This document shows positions 6,875-15,219 of a DNA stretch of 34,596 bases, piece by piece (the stretch's first letter is position 1; every line of letters begins with the position of its first letter). The notes below the pieces were generated by a model, which made no database searches, was not told the origin of the DNA, and saw only the letters and a program-made list of their open reading frames with translations. Location: the NCBI GenBank assembly GCA_031279475.1, contig JAITIL010000059.1, forward strand, positions 1 to 34,596, read 5' to 3'. This DNA comes from Prevotellaceae bacterium. Lineage in GTDB: Bacteria; Bacteroidota; Bacteroidia; Bacteroidales; UBA932. Position numbers and translations under genes: made by a program.

Positions 6875-9514
6875 ATGGGCGAAACAATAAAAATAATAAT
6901 CAGTGGAGGAGGCACCGGCGGGCACATTTACCCGGCCATAGCGATAGCCAATGCCTTGAAGTCGCAGTTTCCCGGCGTTGATATCCTGTTTGTCGGCGCT
7001 GAAGGACGCATGGAAATGGAGAAAGTACCTGCGGCGGGTTATACCATTGCCGGCTTGCCGGTAGCGGGTTTGCAGCGTAAACTGACGTGGAAAAATGTAT
7101 TGTTGCCCTGCAAATTATGGAAAAGCGTGCGCAAGGCGGCGCAAATAATTAACACTTTCAAACCCGACGTTGTTGTCGGTGTGGGCGGCTACGCCAGCGC
7201 GCCCGTGCTGTGGACGGCGCAACGCAAAAATATTCCCACCGTCATACAAGAGCAAAACTCGTATGCAGGCCTCACCAATAAACTGTTGGCGAAACGCGCC
7301 TCGAAAATCTGTGTGGCCTATGAAGGCATGGAGCGGTTCTTCCCGAAAGAAAAAATTATTTTGACCGGCAACCCTGTCCGGTTTACAAACCTCCCCCCAA
7401 CCCCCTCCCAGGGAGGGGAAGTAAAACGCCCTCCCCTTGGGGAGGGTCGGGGTGGGGTGGTCCTGGTTGTGGGCGGCAGCCTGGGTGCGCGCACGCTCAA
7501 TGAAGCAATGACGCAAGCCTTGCCGGGACTGCGCCGCAGCGGCGTACATTTTATTTGGCAAACCGGAAAGTCGTACTTCGAGCAGGCAAAAGCCGCCGTG
7601 AACGGGGAACGGGAAACGGGAGGCGTCACCGTCGCAGATTTCATCTCCCACATGGACGAAGCCTTTGCCGCAGCCGACGTGGTGGTGTCGCGTGCCGGGG
7701 CGGGCACCATTTCCGAATTGTGCGTCGCCGCGAAAGCCTGCGTGTTGGTGCCCTCACCCAACGTGGCCGAAGACCACCAAACGAAAAACGCGCAGGCGCT
7801 GGTCGATAAAAATGCGGCCATCATGGTGCGCGACGACGAAGCAAAAGACAGGCTGCTTCCCACAGTTTTGGCGCTGCTGCAAGATGAAACGCGCATCAAA
7901 GAGTTAGAGAAAAATATTGCTGCACTGGCAAAGCCAAATGCTGCAAACGAAATTGCAGAAATCATTATCGGGGAAAGGGGAAATACAATTACACGTCATA
8001 TAAACTCCCCGTTCTCCGTCGGCCGTTCCCCGTCGCTCGTGTATTTCCTCGGCATTGGCGGCATCGGCATGAGCGCCCTGGCGCGCTACTACAAACATGC
8101 GGGCGCGCAGGTGGCCGGCTACGACCGCACGCCCTCGCCCCTGACCGCCGAACTCGAACGCGAAGGCATGAACATACATTACGACGACGACGTGGCGCTC
8201 ATCCCGCCGGCTTTCACCGCTTCGCCCGAAAACACACTGGTGATTTACACCCCCGCACTGCCCGCATCGCACAGCGAGTTGAGCTATTTCAAACACAACA
8301 ACTACACCCTCATCAAACGCTCAAAGGCATTGGGACATATTGCCGCCACAAAAACCACCCTCGCCGTGGCCGGCACACATGGGAAAAGCACCATCACCAC
8401 TTTGCTGGCGCATCTGCTAACCCAAACGGCCGGCGGCTGCACAGCCTTTCTCGGCGGTATCTCGAAAAATTACGGCAGCAACCTGTTGCTGTCGGATACG
8501 CCGGCGCTGGTAGCCGAAGCCGACGAGTTCGACCGCTCGTTCCTGCAACTGTTTCCGCACATTGCGGTCGTCACGGCCACCGACGCCGACCACCTCGACA
8601 TCTACGGCACGGCCAATGAGGTGAAAAAAGCGTTTGCCGACTTTGCCCGTCAGGTGAAACCCGGCGGCGCGCTGATTATGAAGTTGGGAATACACCTCCC
8701 CATTCCCCATTCTCCGTTCTCCGTCTACCGCTACTCCCTCGACCAGCCGTGCGACTTTTACGCAAGCAATATCCGGCGGACGGACGACGGTCTTCCAATA
8801 TTCGACTTACACCTGCTCGATACGGTTATACCCGACTGTGTGCTGGGCGTCCCCGGATGGATGAACGTAGAAAATGCGGTGGCCGCTGCCGCCGCCGCCT
8901 GTTTATACGCCTTTTCCGCGACTTGCGGGAATGCCCCCGCGACTTGCGGGAATGCCCCCGCGTCTTGTGGGGAAGCCCCCGCGACTTCTGGGGAAGTCAA
9001 CGCATGCGCCGTTTGCCCTTCCCCGTTCTCCGCTCTCCGTGCTGCGCTGGCCTCGTTCTCGGGCGTGCAGCGGCGCTTCGACATACAGCTTCACACGTCC
9101 ACCTGCACCTACGTGGACGACTACGCGCATCATCCCGAAGAACTGCGCGCCGCCATCACTTCCCTGCGCGACACGTACCCCGGACGGAAAATTACAGGCG
9201 TCTTTCAACCGCATCTTTACAGCCGCACCCGCGACTTTGCCGATGGGTTTGCAAAGAGCCTTGACTTGCTGGACAAGCTGATTTTACTTGACGTCTATCC
9301 CGCGCGGGAGGCGCCAATTCCGGGCGTAACCTCGCAACTTATCTTTGACCGCATGACGTTAACCGACAAAATCATGTGCCGCAACGACGACTTGATGGCG
9401 TTGCTGGATAAAGAACCTGTGGACGTGCTGGCCACGTTTGGCGCGGGCGATATCGACCGTTTTGTAGCGCCCATCACCACCTTATTACAACGGAGGAGCC
9501 ATGAAACGAAGTAA
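6875..9514 (+). CDS. murG-murC: Fused MurG (lipid II synthase) - MurC (UDP-MurNAc:L-alanine ligase)
   Basis: One uninterrupted 879-codon frame. Residues 1-365 are a complete MurG glycosyltransferase (SGGGTGGHIYPA, VVGVGGYASAP, QEQNSYAGLTNK, LVVGGSLGARTLNEA, SRAGAGTISEL), which adds GlcNAc to lipid I at the inner membrane face. Residues 389-879 are a complete MurC ligase (FLGIGGIGMSALARYY, ATP loop GTHGKST at 500-506, EADEFDRSFL, DADHLDIYG, VDDYAHHPEEL, FQPHLYSRT), which adds L-alanine to UDP-MurNAc in the cytoplasm. Residues 366-388 form a linker written by a GC-rich repeat tract. Both catalytic halves look intact. Further repeat tracts are inserted in frame at residues 172-196, about 243-250, about 608-618 and 682-722. 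No ATG stands before the MurC part, but an in-frame GTG at 8039-8041 (residue 389) could serve as an internal start, so a separate MurC product is possible. The two genes are normally adjacent but separate in this phylum. Confidence 0.93.
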   Translation: MGETIKIIISGGGTGGHIYPAIAIANALKSQFPGVDILFVGAEGRMEMEKVPAAGYTIAGLPVAGLQRKLTWKNVLLPCKLWKSVRKAAQIINTFKPDVVVGVGGYASAPVLWTAQRKNIPTVIQEQNSYAGLTNKLLAKRASKICVAYEGMERFFPKEKIILTGNPVRFTNLPPTPSQGGEVKRPPLGEGRGGVVLVVGGSLGARTLNEAMTQALPGLRRSGVHFIWQTGKSYFEQAKAAVNGERETGGVTVADFISHMDEAFAAADVVVSRAGAGTISELCVAAKACVLVPSPNVAEDHQTKNAQALVDKNAAIMVRDDEAKDRLLPTVLALLQDETRIKELEKNIAALAKPNAANEIAEIIIGERGNTITRHINSPFSVGRSPSLVYFLGIGGIGMSALARYYKHAGAQVAGYDRTPSPLTAELEREGMNIHYDDDVALIPPAFTASPENTLVIYTPALPASHSELSYFKHNNYTLIKRSKALGHIAATKTTLAVAGTHGKSTITTLLAHLLTQTAGGCTAFLGGISKNYGSNLLLSDTPALVAEADEFDRSFLQLFPHIAVVTATDADHLDIYGTANEVKKAFADFARQVKPGGALIMKLGIHLPIPHSPFSVYRYSLDQPCDFYASNIRRTDDGLPIFDLHLLDTVIPDCVLGVPGWMNVENAVAAAAAACLYAFSATCGNAPATCGNAPASCGEAPATSGEVNACAVCPSPFSALRAALASFSGVQRRFDIQLHTSTCTYVDDYAHHPEELRAAITSLRDTYPGRKITGVFQPHLYSRTRDFADGFAKSLDLLDKLILLDVYPAREAPIPGVTSQLIFDRMTLTDKIMCRNDDLMALLDKEPVDVLATFGAGDIDRFVAPITTLLQRRSHETK
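7389..7461. repeat. 73-bp GC-rich palindromic element inserted in frame in murG
   Basis: Left arm 7389-7418 and right arm 7429-7461 are imperfect reverse complements (both read ACC.CCCC...CCC.CCC inward). Each arm also contains its own smaller hairpin, the better one at 7429-7446 (CCCTCCCC-TT-GGGGAGGG). It replaces the variable segment of MurG between NPVRF and the LVVGGSLGAR strand and encodes Pro/Gly-rich residues 172-196. The reading frame is kept. The form resembles REP-like or palindromic elements that tolerate in-frame insertion; family assignment is not possible from this copy alone. Confidence 0.75.
7600..7622. repeat. GC-rich stutter tract (copy 1) in murG
   Basis: GAACGGGGAACGGGAAACGG-type stutter; its reverse complement matches the CCCCGTTCTCCGT-like tracts at 8005, 8695 and 9016. 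It encodes NGERETGG in a surface-loop position of MurG between KAAV and VTVADFI. Confidence 0.55.
8005..8034. repeat. GC-rich stutter tract (copy 2) at the MurG/MurC joint
   Basis: CTCCCCGTTCTCCGT followed by a CCGTTCCCCGTC half-repeat; preceded at 7969-7983 by GGGGAAAGGGGAAAT, a purine-rich counterpart. Together they write the linker residues 366-388 between the last MurG helix and the first MurC strand, where separate murG and murC genes would have stop and start codons. Confidence 0.65.
8695..8726. repeat. GC-rich stutter tract (copy 3) in the MurC part
   Basis: CCTCCCCATTCCCCATTCTC followed by CGTTCTCCGT. It encodes LPIPHSPFSV, just after the KPGGALIMKLG strand of the MurC central domain, a loop position. 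Same unit as the tracts at 8005 and 9016. Confidence 0.65.
8918..9001. repeat. Tandem repeat, four 21-bp units, in frame in the MurC part
   Basis: Units at 8918-8938 and 8939-8959 are identical (GCGACTTGCGGGAATGCCCC plus C); 8960-8980 has changes and 8981-9001 is more diverged. They encode ATCGNAP, ATCGNAP, ASCGEAP, ATSGEVN (residues 682-709). The tract lies between the helix AAAAACLYAF and ALRAALASFSGVQRRFD, which in ordinary MurC are joined by a short turn, so it is an added loop of about 35 residues. Confidence 0.85.
9016..9040. repeat. GC-rich stutter tract (copy 4) in the MurC part
   Basis: CCCTTCCCCGTTCTCCGCTC followed by TCCGT, directly after the 21-bp tandem array. It encodes CPSPFSALR and extends the same extra loop. 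Related to the tracts at 7600, 8005 and 8695. Confidence 0.6.
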
Positions 9515-10277
9515 AAAACTCATATTGCTGGCTATTTTCGTCCTCTTTGTGGCTTACCTGACAGTGAGCACCGGCTTTGTGGCCTCGCGGCAACGGGCGC
9601 TGGTATGCCACAGCGTGCAAATTAAAGTTTGCGACAGCTCGGCAAGTCATTTCATCACCCGGGCGGCGGTGTCACGCATCCTGTCTCGCGACGCAGGGAA
9701 AACCATTGGCGAATACATCACGCACCTGGACATATATAACCTGGAACAGTTATTAAACAAACAAAGCGCCATCAGGCGTACGGAAGTCTTTTCATCCATC
9801 GACGGCGTGTTGCACATCGACGTGTACCAGCGCCGGCCTGTGGTACGTGTACAAACGTCGAGCCTTGGATTTTACATCGACGAAACCGGATACATTTTTC
9901 CACTTTCGGATGTTTATACCTCTTTTGTTCCGGTGGTCACAGGAACCGTGCCCATGAATATACGCAATGGATACAGGGGATTAATCCCTGGAAAGGAAAA
10001 ATTCCTGAAACAAATTTATACCTTTGCGCTGTTTTTGGATGAACATGACTTTTGGTGGTCGCAGATTGCACAGATACATGTGAAAAGCGCATCAGACATA
10101 GACCTGACGCCGCACGAAGGGCACGAGGTTATCCGCCTCGGTGCGTTAAACGGATATGAATATAAACTCAATAAATTAAAAGCATTTTATCGCAGCGCCT
10201 GTCCCGCCGGTGTGCAGAGCCCTTACTCCGACATCGATTTGCGTTATAGTAATCAAGTAATATGTAAAAGAAAATAA
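9501..10277 (+). CDS. ftsQ: Cell division protein FtsQ/DivIB
   Basis: Bitopic divisome protein that links early and late division proteins. 258 aa: short basic cytoplasmic start (MKRSKK), one membrane segment at about residues 7-28 (LILLAIFVLFVAYLTVSTG), then a POTRA-like region (VQIKVCDSSASHFITRAAV ... LDIYNLEQLLNKQSAIRRTEVF, cited in parts) and the beta domain with DVYQRRPVVRV and YIDETGYIFPLS. Its ATG lies 14 bp inside the end of murC and is preceded by GGAGGAG, one of the few clear Shine-Dalgarno sequences here, which suggests translation coupled to murC. Sequence conservation is low, as usual for FtsQ; position before ftsA supports the call. Confidence 0.9.
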   Translation: MKRSKKLILLAIFVLFVAYLTVSTGFVASRQRALVCHSVQIKVCDSSASHFITRAAVSRILSRDAGKTIGEYITHLDIYNLEQLLNKQSAIRRTEVFSSIDGVLHIDVYQRRPVVRVQTSSLGFYIDETGYIFPLSDVYTSFVPVVTGTVPMNIRNGYRGLIPGKEKFLKQIYTFALFLDEHDFWWSQIAQIHVKSASDIDLTPHEGHEVIRLGALNGYEYKLNKLKAFYRSACPAGVQSPYSDIDLRYSNQVICKRK

Positions 10278-10285
10278 TTTGTATT

Positions 10286-11623
10286 ATGGAAAAATATATT
10301 GCAGCCGTTGATTTGGGCACTAAAAAAATCACCGTTTTGGCAGGAGAAAAAACTTCTTCCGGGAAATTTCATATCCTTGCGCATCATGAGGCTCCATCGC
10401 GTGGCGTAGTGCATGGCAAGGTGCTGAACAATGTGGAAGTGGGGAACGTGCTGAAATCTCTTGTAGATGGGTTGAAGCAGCAAGCGGGCATTAACGTCAC
10501 GGAAGTCTATGTGGGCATTTCCGGGAAACATATCCAGTGCAATAGCAAAAAATCAAGAATAATGCGCGATGACCCCGCTGTCGAAATTTCGGAAGAAGAA
10601 ATTCACCGGCTGAAATGTGACATGTACAACATTCACGTGGAGTCGGGCAACAGGGTGCTCGACGTCATTCCACAGGTATATCATCTCGATGACGGACACA
10701 GTGAGCCCAATCCCGTGGGCATTTGCAGCTATCTGCTGGAAGCGGAATTTAGCGTTTTGATAGGCGCCGAGAAGCCGATGGAATTAATTCAGCGCAGTAT
10801 TCAACGTGCAGGATTGCATTTGAAAGGCTTGTTCCTGTCGCCGCTTGCTGCGGCCGAAGCCGTGCTGAGCGACGACGACAAGAATATGGGCGTGGCGGTA
10901 GTCGATATTGGCGGCGGCACCACCAGCGTGGCAGTTTACTATGATGATATTGTACGCCATGTGGCCGTTATCCCTTTCGGCAGTGATGTGGTCACTGATG
11001 ATATTTGCCAGGGATGCGCCATCCCTTTGCGTTATGCCGAACGGCTGAAGGTGCAGTATGGCTCATGTTACAGCGATTTGATTAGGGAAAACCCCACATT
11101 TAGGATTTCGGGCGCCGGCGATGCCGAAGTGTCATTCCGTATGCTGACCAAGATTATCGAAGCCCGCATGGCCGAAATTATTGAAGCCGTGGAATACGAA
11201 ATTCAGCAATCGGGTTATGCCGACCGGCTCAGTGCCGGCATTGTGCTTACCGGCGGCGGTGCAAGGCTTGGAGAATTAACGGAATTTGTAAAATACAAAA
11301 CCGGCATGAAAGCGCGCAAGGGCGAGCCCCTCTTCGTGACTTCCGATTCTGATTCCGACGTGCAACATGGCGACTACGCCACGGCGGTGGGATTGTTGAT
11401 GAAAGGCGCCATTGAGAATGGATATACAATTATGGAGAAGACGCCGGTAGTGGTCGAACCGGAACTGTTTGAATGGAAACCTGTGGGTCTGAAGGACACA
11501 AAAAAGGGTACGAAAAAGGGCACAAAACATAACGAAAGTGAAATTAAAAAGCCAAACAGTTTCTCTAAATTTACTGGCGACCTGTTTGGGAAATTTTTTA
11601 CTCCCAACGACAACGGAATTTAA
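10286..11623 (+). CDS. ftsA: Cell division protein FtsA
   Basis: Actin-like ATPase that tethers FtsZ to the membrane. 445 aa. Seen: phosphate-1 loop AAVDLGTKKITVLAGEK, the 1C-subdomain region (VYVGISGKHIQC), phosphate-2 VVDIGGGTTSVAVYY, adenosine motif GIVLTGGGARLGEL. The C-terminal tail after EPELFEWKPV is low complexity: 11496-11527 repeats an AAAAAGGGYAC-like unit and encodes DTKKGTKKGTKH, followed by a final segment FSKFTGDLFGKFFTP that can serve as the amphipathic membrane-targeting helix. Starts 8 bp after ftsQ and ends 8 bp before ftsZ. Confidence 0.96.
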   Translation: MEKYIAAVDLGTKKITVLAGEKTSSGKFHILAHHEAPSRGVVHGKVLNNVEVGNVLKSLVDGLKQQAGINVTEVYVGISGKHIQCNSKKSRIMRDDPAVEISEEEIHRLKCDMYNIHVESGNRVLDVIPQVYHLDDGHSEPNPVGICSYLLEAEFSVLIGAEKPMELIQRSIQRAGLHLKGLFLSPLAAAEAVLSDDDKNMGVAVVDIGGGTTSVAVYYDDIVRHVAVIPFGSDVVTDDICQGCAIPLRYAERLKVQYGSCYSDLIRENPTFRISGAGDAEVSFRMLTKIIEARMAEIIEAVEYEIQQSGYADRLSAGIVLTGGGARLGELTEFVKYKTGMKARKGEPLFVTSDSDSDVQHGDYATAVGLLMKGAIENGYTIMEKTPVVVEPELFEWKPVGLKDTKKGTKKGTKHNESEIKKPNSFSKFTGDLFGKFFTPNDNGI

Positions 11624-11631
11624 AATAGGAT

Positions 11632-12996
11632 ATGATGAAGGAAGAAAACAATGACATGCTCGTTCCGGCCGACTGGGAAACTACGGGCGCTATCATTAAA
11701 GTAATAGGCATCGGCGGCGGCGGCAACAATGCCGTGAACAACATGTTCCGCACAGGTATTGAGGGTGTGCATTTTGTGGCTTGTAATACCGATGATCAGG
11801 CGTTGCGGTCGAGCCCGCTTGACGCCAAAATACAATTGGGCTCTCGTGGGCTTGGCGCAGGTTGTGATCCCGAACAGGGAAAGCAGGCCGCCATAGAAAG
11901 TCTGGACAAAATACAGGAAGTACTGGATAATAATACCCAAATGGTATTTCTCACCGCCGGCATGGGCGGTGGCACGGGAACCGGCGCCACACCGGTCATT
12001 GCCAAGGCTGCCAAAGAAAAAGGAATACTTACGGTGGCCATCGTAACCATGCCCTTTTCCGATGAAGGCCTTGATTTCACCACACGTGCCCGCGAAGGCG
12101 TGCTCGAACTGCAGAAATATGTAGATTCATTGTTGATGATAAATAACGACCGCCTGTATGAGGTACACGGCGAATTGCCCTTGAAGCAGGCTTTTGCCAA
12201 AGCCGATGAGGTGTTGACTACGGCGGTAAAAGGAATTGCCGAGATTATTACCCGCTCCGGATACATCAATGTCGATTTTGCCGATGTGCGCAGGGCTATG
12301 GAGAACAGTAATGTGGCCGTGATGGGCTCCGGCGCTGCAAGCGGCGAAGGGCGTGCCCTGCAGGCGGCGAAGGAGGCGCTGTCGTCACCCCTGCTCAACT
12401 ACAGCGATATTTCGGGTGCGAAAAGCATATTAATCAATATTATGGCTAGCGACGATACCTTGATGGCCGGGGAGCTCCGGGAAGCGATGGCGTATATACA
12501 ACAATGCACCGGCGGAATGGCGAAGTTCGTGAAACGCGGCGTGGTGTACGACAACACGCTTGGCGACGCCATGCACATTACGATAGTGGCCACCGGCTTT
12601 CGCATGCAATCTTTTGTGGAAATTAAAGAACCGGTTATTCTGTTAGATGATGATGCGCCTTCGGAAAAGGAACCAACCCCTGCCGGCGATGCGGAAAGGG
12701 AACGATGGGCTAATCACGGGGACTCTGGCATTGAAGTTGTCGATGGCCGGCGGGTGTTTGAAGAAGGCAATCCCGCACCGGCTCCGGTTACGAAAATAAA
12801 ACCCAAACCGGTTTTGATAGATGAAAACAGCGATATCGATGAATTGGAAAAAATACCGGCGTACCTTCGCCGCAAGGTAACAATCAATGCGCCTGACGAC
12901 CAGTATAACGCACCTGCATCAACACTGACCGCAACCCCTGCCGGCAGACATCATTTGAGCTCGGATAATTCATACCTGCACCAACACCTGGATTGA
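11632..12996 (+). CDS. ftsZ: Cell division GTPase FtsZ
   Basis: Tubulin-like GTPase forming the Z-ring. 454 aa. Seen: IGIGGGGNNAVNNMF, GTP signature GGGTGTGATP, T7 loop region NVDFADVRRAMEN with the catalytic aspartates, and FRMQSF at the end of the core. A ~120-residue linker follows and carries IPAYLRRKV, the conserved C-terminal peptide of Bacteroidota FtsZ, here followed by about 35 further residues. Two start codons are adjacent (11632, 11635). Last gene of the division cluster; the next gene is on the opposite strand. Confidence 0.97.
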   Translation: MMKEENNDMLVPADWETTGAIIKVIGIGGGGNNAVNNMFRTGIEGVHFVACNTDDQALRSSPLDAKIQLGSRGLGAGCDPEQGKQAAIESLDKIQEVLDNNTQMVFLTAGMGGGTGTGATPVIAKAAKEKGILTVAIVTMPFSDEGLDFTTRAREGVLELQKYVDSLLMINNDRLYEVHGELPLKQAFAKADEVLTTAVKGIAEIITRSGYINVDFADVRRAMENSNVAVMGSGAASGEGRALQAAKEALSSPLLNYSDISGAKSILINIMASDDTLMAGELREAMAYIQQCTGGMAKFVKRGVVYDNTLGDAMHITIVATGFRMQSFVEIKEPVILLDDDAPSEKEPTPAGDAERERWANHGDSGIEVVDGRRVFEEGNPAPAPVTKIKPKPVLIDENSDIDELEKIPAYLRRKVTINAPDDQYNAPASTLTATPAGRHHLSSDNSYLHQHLD

Positions 12997-13050
12997 ATTA
13001 GTGGTTAACGGTTAGTGATTAGTGGTTATAACGGTTAATGGTTAGCTAAA
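12997..13050. repeat. Intergenic stutter repeat after ftsZ
   Basis: The gap between the convergent ftsZ and nfo genes is filled by variants of a GGTTARTG unit (TTAGTGGTTAACGGTTAGTG, GATTAGTGGTTA, ACGGTTAATGGTTAGC). No clear stem with T-run is visible, so I do not call it a terminator. Confidence 0.6.
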
Positions 13051-13073
13051 AGGAGTACACCCCGCAGCCTTTT

Positions 13074-13907
13074 TTATTCCTTGTACAACGCTCTCAAAGT
13101 CCCGATTTCTTTGGCATACCCGTCAAGTTCATTAGGCGTTTCAAGCAGGAAAGGCAGGTGTTTCAATCCGGGATGATTGACAACCCGTGCAAGGGCTTCA
13201 AGCCCGATGCTTCCTTTGCCCAACAATGCATGCCGGTCTTTCCGGCTGTCAAACGGCGTCATACTGTCATTCAAATGAATTGCTTTCAGGCGTTTCAACC
13301 CTACTATCTTATCGAATTTCGTGAGTACCCCGTCAAGGTCGTTCACAATGTCGTAGCCGGCCGAATACACATGGCACGTATCCAAGCAAACACCCATCTT
13401 CTCCTGCCATTCAACCTCGTCTATGATGGCCTTTATTTCCTCAAAGGTCACCCCCACCTCACTTCCTTTGCCCGACATCGTTTCCAGTAATACCATCACC
13501 GTTTGGTCGGGACGAATAATTTTGTTCAGCGCCTCCGCAATTTGACTGATACCCGCCTCCACGCCTTGTCCCGTATGACTTCCGGGATGAATATTATACA
13601 ACTTGCAAGGCAATTGCTCCAAACGGCATAAGTCATCCGCCATAAGCGTAAACCCAAACATACGGGTATTGGTGTCGGCAGAACACAAATTCAATGTATA
13701 AGGCGCATGCGCCAACAGCGGCGCAAAATGTTTTTCATTCGTCAACTTTGCCAATGCCGCCGCATCCTGCGGGTCAATTTCTCTTGCACTCCCGCCCCGC
13801 GGATTGCGGGTGAAAAACTGAAACGTATTTGCTGCAATATTCACAGCTGTATCGCCCATGGCGGCATACCCTTTCGACAAAGACAAATGACATCCGATAT
13901 TCAACAT
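13074..13907 (-). CDS. nfo: Endonuclease IV (AP endonuclease Nfo)
   Basis: Zinc-dependent AP endonuclease of base-excision repair; it cuts 5' of abasic sites. 277 aa from the ATG at 13907 ([14 protein letters not shown]); an upstream in-frame start at 13949 would add 14 residues unlike the family. The metal-binding residues of the TIM-barrel fold are all in place: [55 protein letters not shown] and LLETPN. Also seen is FFTRNPRGG, part of the DNA-binding face. It stands alone, convergent with ftsZ and divergent from pepT. Confidence 0.95.
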   Translation of the reverse strand: MLNIGCHLSLSKGYAAMGDTAVNIAANTFQFFTRNPRGGSAREIDPQDAAALAKLTNEKHFAPLLAHAPYTLNLCSADTNTRMFGFTLMADDLCRLEQLPCKLYNIHPGSHTGQGVEAGISQIAEALNKIIRPDQTVMVLLETMSGKGSEVGVTFEEIKAIIDEVEWQEKMGVCLDTCHVYSAGYDIVNDLDGVLTKFDKIVGLKRLKAIHLNDSMTPFDSRKDRHALLGKGSIGLEALARVVNHPGLKHLPFLLETPNELDGYAKEIGTLRALYKE

Positions 13908-13966
13908 AAATCTGCTTTTTAATAGAAATAACACTTGTGCAACGCACAAATGTACAAAAAAATCCT

Positions 13967-13974
13967 TATCTTTG
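13967..13974 (+). promoter_or_regulatory. Probable -7 box of pepT promoter
   Basis: TATCTTTG fits the Bacteroidota TAnnTTTG box and lies 24 bp before the pepT ATG. No good TTTG at -33 spacing is visible, so the call rests on the -7 box alone. Confidence 0.5.
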
Positions 13975-13998
13975 GCACAAATATGATAACCACTACCA

Positions 13999-15219
13999 AT
14001 GAATAGCTTACTCGAACAATTTCTGCGATATGTAACTTACGACACGCAATCAGATCCAAAATCGGCTGAAAAGCCCAGTACGGCCGGGCAGTCGGCATTG
14101 CTGGAAGTGTTGGCCGGCGAGTTGCAGGCCATGGGAATTCAGGCGCAAATACATCCGCAGGGCGCTGTTTTCGCACATATCCCGGCCAACAGCGCAAAAA
14201 AAACGCCCGCCCTTGGGTTTATTGCGCATGTGGACACGTCGCCCGACGTGAGCGGCGCGAATGTCCAGGCAAAAGTCATTGAACACTACAACGGACAAGA
14301 CGTTCTCTTGCATCCCGAAAAGAACATATACCTGCGCGTAGCCGACTTCCCCAATCTCGCCGCTTACAAAGGACAAACGCTTATTACTGCCGATGGCGCC
14401 ACCCTGCTGGGCGCCGACGACAAGGCCGGCGTGGCCATCCTCATGCAGCTGGCGCAATATCTCACGCAACACCCCGGCATGGAACACGGCGACATTCATC
14501 TTGCGTTCACCTCCGATGAGGAAACAGGACGCGGCGTAGAGGGGTTTGATATACAGGCGTTCGGCGCCGACTATGCCTACACCGTTGACGGCGGACAAAT
14601 TGGCGAACTGGACGTGGAGAATTTTAATGGCGCCCTGGCCGACCTCACCGTAGAAGGCTGCAACATGCATCCGGGATATGTTTCCGAGAAGTTCAAAAAT
14701 GCGCTGCTGCTTATACAGGAATTTAATGCACTGTTGCCTTCCGGAGAACGTCCCGAAACCACCAAAGACCGTGAGGGGTTCTTTTTCCTGAGTCACATGC
14801 AGGGCGACGCCGGTAAAGCCACTGCCCAATACCTCATCCGTGAGCATGACCGCGAACTGTTTAACCGGCGGAAGTCTTTCATGGAAGAAAACGCTGAATT
14901 GCTTAATAAAAAATACGGCGCAAACACTTTCACCATACGCTTTACAGACCAGTATTACAACATGTATGATGAAATTAAAAAGCACATCCACCTCGTTGAA
15001 AATGCCATAAAAGCTATGGAAATGGCCGGTGTAAAGCCAATTATCAGGCCTGCCCGTGGCGGCACCGATGGCGCACGATTGTCGCACATGGGACTGCCCT
15101 GTCCGAATATTTTCGCCGGAGGCCACAATTTCCACAGCATTTACGAATATATACCACTCGAAAGCATGCAAAAATCGTTTGAAGTTATAGTAAATATAGT
15201 CAAACTCTATTGTGCGTAA
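13999..15219 (+). CDS. pepT: Peptidase T (tripeptide aminopeptidase)
   Basis: Cytoplasmic di-zinc M20B aminopeptidase that releases the N-terminal residue of tripeptides. 406 aa, the usual length. Zinc and catalytic residues are present: [11 protein letters not shown] (first His and catalytic Asp), GADDKAG (bridging Asp), TSDEETGRG (catalytic Glu and zinc Glu), YTVDGG, and the C-terminal [11 protein letters not shown]is. The lid domain begins around [15 protein letters not shown] sequence ([16 protein letters not shown]). comEC starts 8 bp inside its 3' end. Confidence 0.95.
   Translation: MNSLLEQFLRYVTYDTQSDPKSAEKPSTAGQSALLEVLAGELQAMGIQAQIHPQGAVFAHIPANSAKKTPALGFIAHVDTSPDVSGANVQAKVIEHYNGQDVLLHPEKNIYLRVADFPNLAAYKGQTLITADGATLLGADDKAGVAILMQLAQYLTQHPGMEHGDIHLAFTSDEETGRGVEGFDIQAFGADYAYTVDGGQIGELDVENFNGALADLTVEGCNMHPGYVSEKFKNALLLIQEFNALLPSGERPETTKDREGFFFLSHMQGDAGKATAQYLIREHDRELFNRRKSFMEENAELLNKKYGANTFTIRFTDQYYNMYDEIKKHIHLVENAIKAMEMAGVKPIIRPARGGTDGARLSHMGLPCPNIFAGGHNFHSIYEYIPLESMQKSFEVIVNIVKLYCA

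Noticed and set aside
7115..7965. Long minus-strand frames opposite murG and elsewhere in GC-rich genes
   Set aside because: They are shadows of the coding strand with low-complexity translations and no recognisable domains.
13908..13949. Upstream start for nfo (14 extra residues)
   Set aside because: The family N-terminus matches MLNIGCHLS; the extension is in the intergenic control region.
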